NCBI RefSeq assembly: GCF_000758545.1
Contig: NZ_CP009279.1
Location: forward strand, 5,146,001 to 5,210,000
Reading direction: 5' to 3'
Length of the DNA stretch: 64,000 bases
Source of the DNA: Paenibacillus sp. FSL H7-0737
GTDB lineage: Bacteria; Bacillota; Bacilli; Paenibacillales; Paenibacillaceae
Shown here: positions 63,747-64,000 of the stretch, one piece after another
Layout of the letters: every line of letters starts with the position of its first letter
Position numbering within the stretch: the stretch's first letter is position 1
Notes under the pieces: model-generated
What the model saw: the letters and a program-made list of their open reading frames with translations, nothing else
Told to the model about the DNA's origin: nothing
Database searches by the model: none
Made by a program: the position numbers and the translations under genes

Positions 63747-64000
63747 ATGTTCCGTGATCTGCTTTTCCCTATTATATATGGTCTTGTCATTTTTCTGGCT
63801 GGCATGAAGCTAATGGAAACAGCGTTGTCCAAGCTTGCAGGGCCACTGTTAACTACAAGCCTGAATAAGGCAACCTCTACACCTATCAAAGGCTTGATCG
63901 CAAGCAGTGTACTGTCAGCCCTGCTTCAGAGCAGCACGGCTGTAACTGTGCTAACGATCGGTATGGTGAATGCCGGCCTGCTCACCTATGCTCGTACACT
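63747..64000 (+). CDS. Na/Pi-cotransporter family protein (partial, 5' end)
   Basis: 85 codons at the window edge: hydrophobic LLFPIIYGLVIFLAGM then SSVLSALLQSSTAVTVLTIG, the Na/Pi cotransporter II motif (QSS-A). AAAGGAG is 8 bases before the ATG at 63747. The product would import phosphate with sodium, or act as a PhoU-linked transporter. It is cut off by the window end. Confidence 0.8.
   Translation, partial: MFRDLLFPIIYGLVIFLAGMKLMETALSKLAGPLLTTSLNKATSTPIKGLIASSVLSALLQSSTAVTVLTIGMVNAGLLTYART

Overview
The window is chromosomal DNA from a Gram-positive, endospore-forming Bacillota bacterium, most likely Paenibacillus or a close relative. The evidence is gene order: the block from rpsU down to the yqfN/yqfO homologues follows the Bacillus yqe-yqf order almost gene for gene, and the block at 4.3-10.4 kb follows the Bacillus yla order (ylaL/K/J/H and typA). 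Sporulation genes (rsfA-like, YlaJ-type lipoprotein, yqfC, yqfD), a type-B RNase P RNA and a glycine T-box fit the same placement. Ribosome binding sites are strong AGGAGG types, and GTG and TTG starts are common. I see no prophage, insertion sequence, CRISPR array, tRNA or rRNA gene.

Layout. (1) 0-4 kb: RsfA-like regulator, a DUF2626 membrane protein, a secreted coiled-coil protein and an extracellular solute-binding protein. (2) 4.3-11 kb: PIN-PhoH protein YlaK, sporulation lipoprotein, FMN-binding-fold protein, LCP cell-wall ligase, YlaH-like protein, TypA GTPase. (3) 11-17.8 kb: two TerC-family membrane proteins, the sulfur-transfer pair NifS-type desulfurase and ThiI, a lytic transglycosylase, DUF4190-like, DUF1540 and YpuI-like proteins. 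(4) 18-23.1 kb: subtilisin-like protease, a MocR regulator with its divergent aminotransferase, a short YvyF-like zinc protein. (5) 23.3-30.1 kb: rnpB, then yqfO-trmK-membrane protein and sigA-dnaG-yqxD. (6) 30.3-47 kb: glyS-glyQ under a T-box, recO, yqzL, era, cdd, dgkA, ybeY, pgpH, phoH, yqfD, yqfC, floA, nfeD, yqeY, rpsU, hit. (7) 47.4-59.6 kb: a recombination operon addB-addA-sbcD-sbcC. (8) 60-64 kb: MerR regulator with a divergent DUF4097 lipoprotein, an rRNA methyltransferase and the start of a Na/Pi cotransporter.

Most genes lie on the minus strand and form translation-coupled operons (ATGA/GTGA overlaps at addB/addA, pgpH/ybeY, yqfC/yqfD, and the membrane protein/trmK). Themes are ribosome and tRNA biology (TypA, Era, YbeY, RecO region, ThiI, TrmK, GlyQS, RpsU, RNase P), DNA replication and repair (DnaG, SigA, AddAB, SbcCD) and envelope or sporulation functions.

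The coding content is mainly conserved housekeeping. The less-explained signals are non-coding: a roughly 90-bp structured element present three times, each time directly after the U-tract of an intrinsic terminator and in the same polarity; four 24-25 bp palindromes upstream of era; an operator-like palindrome filling the rnpB promoter spacer; a MerR-type 19-bp-spacer promoter; MocR direct repeats; and a GC-rich block inside sbcC.
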